Assembly: GCA_031258625.1 (NCBI GenBank)
Contig: JAIRMO010000016.1
Location: 1 to 8,580 of the forward strand
DNA: 8,580 bases
DNA from: Spirochaetaceae bacterium
GTDB taxonomy: Bacteria; Spirochaetota; Spirochaetia; Treponematales; Breznakiellaceae
Reading direction: 5' to 3'
The notes beneath the pieces were generated by a model, which worked only from the letters and a program-made list of their open reading frames with translations, was not told where the DNA came from and did not search any database. This document shows positions 6,380-8,580 of the stretch, one piece after another (positions within the stretch are counted from its first letter, which is position 1; each line of letters starts with the position of its first letter). Made by a program: the position numbers and the translations under genes.

Positions 6380-7273
6380 CTATTCCTCCTTCTTCCGTTG
6401 AATTTTCAGTTGTATATAGGAAAGGCCCACCAGAATAATAAACAGGGCATAGGACATGGCCGCGCCGTACCCCATATCACTCTGCCGGAAGGCGACGTCA
6501 TATACGTATTGAATCAGCGGCCGGGTTGCCGTACCGGGACCGCCCCCGGTGATTAACTGAATCTGGCCGAAGATTTTAAAGGAAGCAATCGTCTGGAGCA
6601 GCAGGATAAGATAGGTTACGGGTTTGAGCAGGGGCAGGGTTATGCCGAAGAGCTGCCGGGTTTTTCCGGCGCCGTCCAGTTCCGCCGCCTCATAAAGCTG
6701 TTCGGGAATATCCTGAAGGGCGGAAATCACCAGCATCATACTGAACCCTATGGTCCACCAGACCGTGATCGCGGTAACCACCGTCCAGATAAGCCCTACG
6801 TTCTGGAACCACATAATCTCCACCCCCGGGGGCAGGATCCCCAAATCGTGGAGCAGATAACTCAATGTACCCCAATAGGGGTCAAAAAACCACCGGGCGA
6901 GCCGGGAAATCACCGCCACGGAAAGCACCGTAGGCAGGTAATAGGCGATCCGCAGGAATTTTCTAAATCTGTGCCTGCGGTTTGCCAGAATCCCCAAACA
7001 GAGGGGAACCGCCACCAGCAGGGGGACCGAGATAATGACAAACCAGGTAGTATGCCACAGGGCTTCCCAGAAATATTTGTCCCGGAAGAAACGGGTATAA
7101 TTCCCGAATCCCAAAAAGCGGATTTTACCCATGAGGCCCCATTTGTGGAGGCTCACATAAACTCCCTGGATTACCGGCCAGATGACAAATACGGTATACA
7201 AGACAAAAAACGGCAATAAAAACAAAAATGCCGTCATGGTTTTTGAAAACAATGGTTTTTTCTTTTTTTCCAT
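6380..7273 (-). CDS. carbohydrate ABC transporter permease, MalF/UgpA-like (CUT1 family)
   Basis: This 297-residue protein is the second membrane subunit of the importer. A basic N-terminus (MEKKKK) precedes the first membrane helix (about 13-36), then come segments at about 74-97, 110-127, 158-186, 215-238 and 268-288. The EAA loop is clear at 194-217 (YEAAELDGAGKTRQLFGITL then PLLKP). ITGGGPGTATRPLIQYVYDV (241-260) is a strong signature of UgpA/MalF-type permeases. It lacks the large periplasmic insertion of enterobacterial MalF, as is usual for UgpA, LacF and MsmF-like proteins. The gene is followed after 2 nt by its partner permease and preceded by the binding-protein gene, the standard order. 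The separate ATPase is not in the window and may be shared with other importers, as happens with MsmX/UgpC-like proteins. Confidence 0.95.
   Translation of the reverse strand: MEKKKKPLFSKTMTAFLFLLPFFVLYTVFVIWPVIQGVYVSLHKWGLMGKIRFLGFGNYTRFFRDKYFWEALWHTTWFVIISVPLLVAVPLCLGILANRRHRFRKFLRIAYYLPTVLSVAVISRLARWFFDPYWGTLSYLLHDLGILPPGVEIMWFQNVGLIWTVVTAITVWWTIGFSMMLVISALQDIPEQLYEAAELDGAGKTRQLFGITLPLLKPVTYLILLLQTIASFKIFGQIQLITGGGPGTATRPLIQYVYDVAFRQSDMGYGAAMSYALFIILVGLSYIQLKIQRKKEE
6385..6391 (-). promoter_or_regulatory. ribosome binding site of the MalG/UgpE-like permease gene
   Basis: AAGGAGG on the minus strand lies 7 nt before the ATG at 6377 and is made of the last Lys-Lys-Glu-Glu codons of the upstream permease gene. 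This nests the initiation signal of one permease inside the end of the other. Confidence 0.9.
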
Positions 7274-7281
7274 CCCACTTG

Positions 7282-7287
7282 TTCTCC
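7282..7287 (-). promoter_or_regulatory. ribosome binding site of the MalF/UgpA-like permease gene
   Basis: GGAGAA on the minus strand lies 8 nt before the ATG at 7273. It sits just after the U-rich tail of the intercistronic hairpin, so that hairpin does not cover it. Confidence 0.7.
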
Positions 7288-7290
7288 ATA

Positions 7291-7324
7291 AAAAATAGGG
7301 GAAGCGGGAAAAATCCCGCTTCCC
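7291..7324 (-). terminator. intercistronic hairpin with U-rich tail between binding-protein and permease genes
   Basis: A perfect 10-bp inverted repeat (GGGAAGCGGG at 7299-7308, CCCGCTTCCC at 7315-7324) has a 6-nt loop. On the minus strand the stem is followed by CTATTTTTT, so read in the direction of the operon it has the form of an intrinsic terminator. It begins 14 nt after the binding-protein stop codon. Such elements are known in sugar-importer operons (the malE-malF gap is the classic parallel) to give more binding protein than permease, by partial termination or by protecting the upstream message. Which mechanism applies here is not visible. Confidence 0.8.
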
Positions 7325-7338
7325 GTTTTCACCTAAAA

Positions 7339-8580
7339 CTAGCGTTTAATAATCTCGTTCATTTCGGAAAGGATATTTTGAACCGCCTCGGTTGCAGTCT
7401 TCTGATCGGTCCATATGGTATTCAGGTTCTGCATGATGGCGTCCCTGAGGGCGCCGAAGTTGACGTTCTTGGAAGGGAGTACCGCGGTAGACGCGGCCCG
7501 GGAATAACCCGGCCGGTAAGGAAGGGCGGTAAAGGCCGGGCTGGACTGAACCGGGATATGGGAGGGGATCTGACCGGACTGCGCCCAGGTAGCTCCGCCC
7601 TTGGAAGCGGCCCAGAAAGCAAAGTCCACCGCCGCCTGGGTATTCGCCGCGTTCCGGGCCTGCTTGGCGGGGATGGTAAAAACATGGGCGTCCGCCCAGC
7701 AGGCGTCATTGGTTCCGTAGAGCCGGGGATAGGGCTGGGCGCTGAAATTCAAGCCCTGGGTTTCACTAAAAACCCCGGTGGCCCAGGTTCCGCCAAAGGA
7801 CAGGGCGGAATGCCCGTCCTGGAAGAAGCGCTGATGATCCTCTATACCGGGCAGGATATACCCGTCGGTCCAGAGGCTCTTGACGGAATCCGCCGCCCGG
7901 ATGGCGATATTCCGATCCAGGGTAATCTGGGTACCCGCATCATTAACCAGGGGGGTACCGCCCATCTGGAAATAGGCGGCCCACCAGGCCCGGTAGGGAT
8001 CGTCCCCCTGCTGGGGAAGGGAAATGACACTTTCCCCGGGCTGGAGGGTGGGCTTGATCTTGTCCATGACGGCCTTAAATTCCGCGGCGTTGGCTATGGA
8101 AAGCTGGTTGTTGGTCAGGGGTATCCCGGCGGCTTTGATCTTATCCAGGTTGACGTACAGGATCTCCGCGTGGGTATCCAAGGGAATGGCGTATTTTTTA
8201 CCGTTAAAGGTGATCGCATCTACCATGGCCGGGGCGAAATCGTTCCAGTTGACCCCCGCTTTTGCGGCATAATCGTCAACGGCAATAACCATGCCCTGTT
8301 CCACCAGTTCCGGCAGCCGGGAGGTATGGGAAACCCCAATATCCGGGCCCCGGCGGGCGGCTACGGCGGTACCGAATTTGGTATAATAATCCGCCCATAC
8401 CAGCATGACCGGCTGTACCTGCTTGACGGGATTGGTGGCGTTGTAATCCGAGATGATCCGATCCATCCAGGCGCCGTCCCCTCCGGCGAACAGGGACCAG
8501 AAGACCAGTTTGTTGGGGTCCACCACCACGTCTTCGGGATTGTTGACCGTACCGTCTTCGTTGACGCTTACCGCCGGAGT
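7339..8580 (-). CDS. sugar ABC transporter substrate-binding protein (family 1, UgpB/MalE-like), N-terminus cut by window edge
   Basis: The visible part is 413 residues, and the frame stays open to base 8580, so the true start and the expected signal peptide or lipobox lie outside. A GTG at 8529 opens a shorter frame but has codons continuing upstream and should not be taken as the start. LVFWSLFAGGDGAWMDRIISDY, split here by position, is the first strand and helix of the fold, starting about 24 residues into the visible part. RGPDIGVSHTSRLPELVEQG, then FNGKKYAIPLDTHAEILYVN and LDKIKAAGIP follow, all typical of the family 1 fold and its hinge. WAAYFQMGGTPLVND, the FFQDGHSALSFGGTWATGVF segment and the C-terminal helices complete it. 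It captures a sugar outside the inner membrane and delivers it to the two permeases encoded next. Many aromatic residues (several Trp) fit sugar binding. The ligand is unknown. The mature protein seems to begin with a short acidic linker ahead of the fold, which would suit a membrane-anchored lipoprotein. Confidence 0.93.
   Translation of the reverse strand, partial: TPAVSVNEDGTVNNPEDVVVDPNKLVFWSLFAGGDGAWMDRIISDYNATNPVKQVQPVMLVWADYYTKFGTAVAARRGPDIGVSHTSRLPELVEQGMVIAVDDYAAKAGVNWNDFAPAMVDAITFNGKKYAIPLDTHAEILYVNLDKIKAAGIPLTNNQLSIANAAEFKAVMDKIKPTLQPGESVISLPQQGDDPYRAWWAAYFQMGGTPLVNDAGTQITLDRNIAIRAADSVKSLWTDGYILPGIEDHQRFFQDGHSALSFGGTWATGVFSETQGLNFSAQPYPRLYGTNDACWADAHVFTIPAKQARNAANTQAAVDFAFWAASKGGATWAQSGQIPSHIPVQSSPAFTALPYRPGYSRAASTAVLPSKNVNFGALRDAIMQNLNTIWTDQKTATEAVQNILSEMNEIIKR

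Noticed and set aside
8527..8529. GTG as start codon of the binding-protein gene
   Set aside because: It would remove the signal peptide such a protein needs, and the frame continues to the window edge with plausible coding sequence.

Overview
The window carries two convergent gene blocks from what looks like a spirochaete, most likely a Treponema-type organism. This is inferred from three things: a tandem pair of Maf/DUF115 (MptE-like) proteins, a long acidic coiled-coil protein that resembles Treponema proteins I recall, and a sugar ABC transporter of the kind that is abundant in host- or gut-associated treponemes. The DNA is visibly GC-rich. No rRNA, tRNA, CRISPR array, transposase or phage gene is visible.

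Left block (+ strand, about 55-5320): four tightly packed genes that look like one operon. The first encodes a very acidic, low-complexity protein of 586 residues, with 422 consecutive residues lacking Lys, Arg or His and a 60-bp in-frame tandem repeat. Its stop codon overlaps the start of a 112-residue protein I do not recognise. Two diverged Maf/DUF115 proteins (500 and 555 residues) follow and overlap each other by 8 nt. Maf proteins are known in other bacteria as flagellin glycosylation factors, so the best reading of the block is a flagellin (or other protein) glycosylation module with two uncharacterised partners. That role is inferred.

Middle (5321-5543): a gene-free junction between convergent genes. 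It is filled by two copies of an 88-bp direct repeat (85/88 identical) carrying nested inverted repeats, plus small GC-rich hairpins at the end of the left block. It looks like a dispersed intergenic repeat that may also stop transcription from either side.

Right block (- strand, 8580 down to 5544): a carbohydrate ABC importer of the CUT1 type, in the order substrate-binding protein (N-terminus beyond the window edge), MalF/UgpA-like permease, MalG/UgpE-like permease. A perfect 10-bp hairpin with a U-rich tail separates the binding-protein gene from the permeases and probably lowers permease expression relative to the binding protein. The ATPase and the operon promoter are not in the window. 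The transported sugar cannot be told from the sequence.

The most unusual items are the acidic protein, the unknown 112-residue protein tied to the Maf pair, and the 88-bp structured repeat. I do not see a clearly new defence or mobile system.
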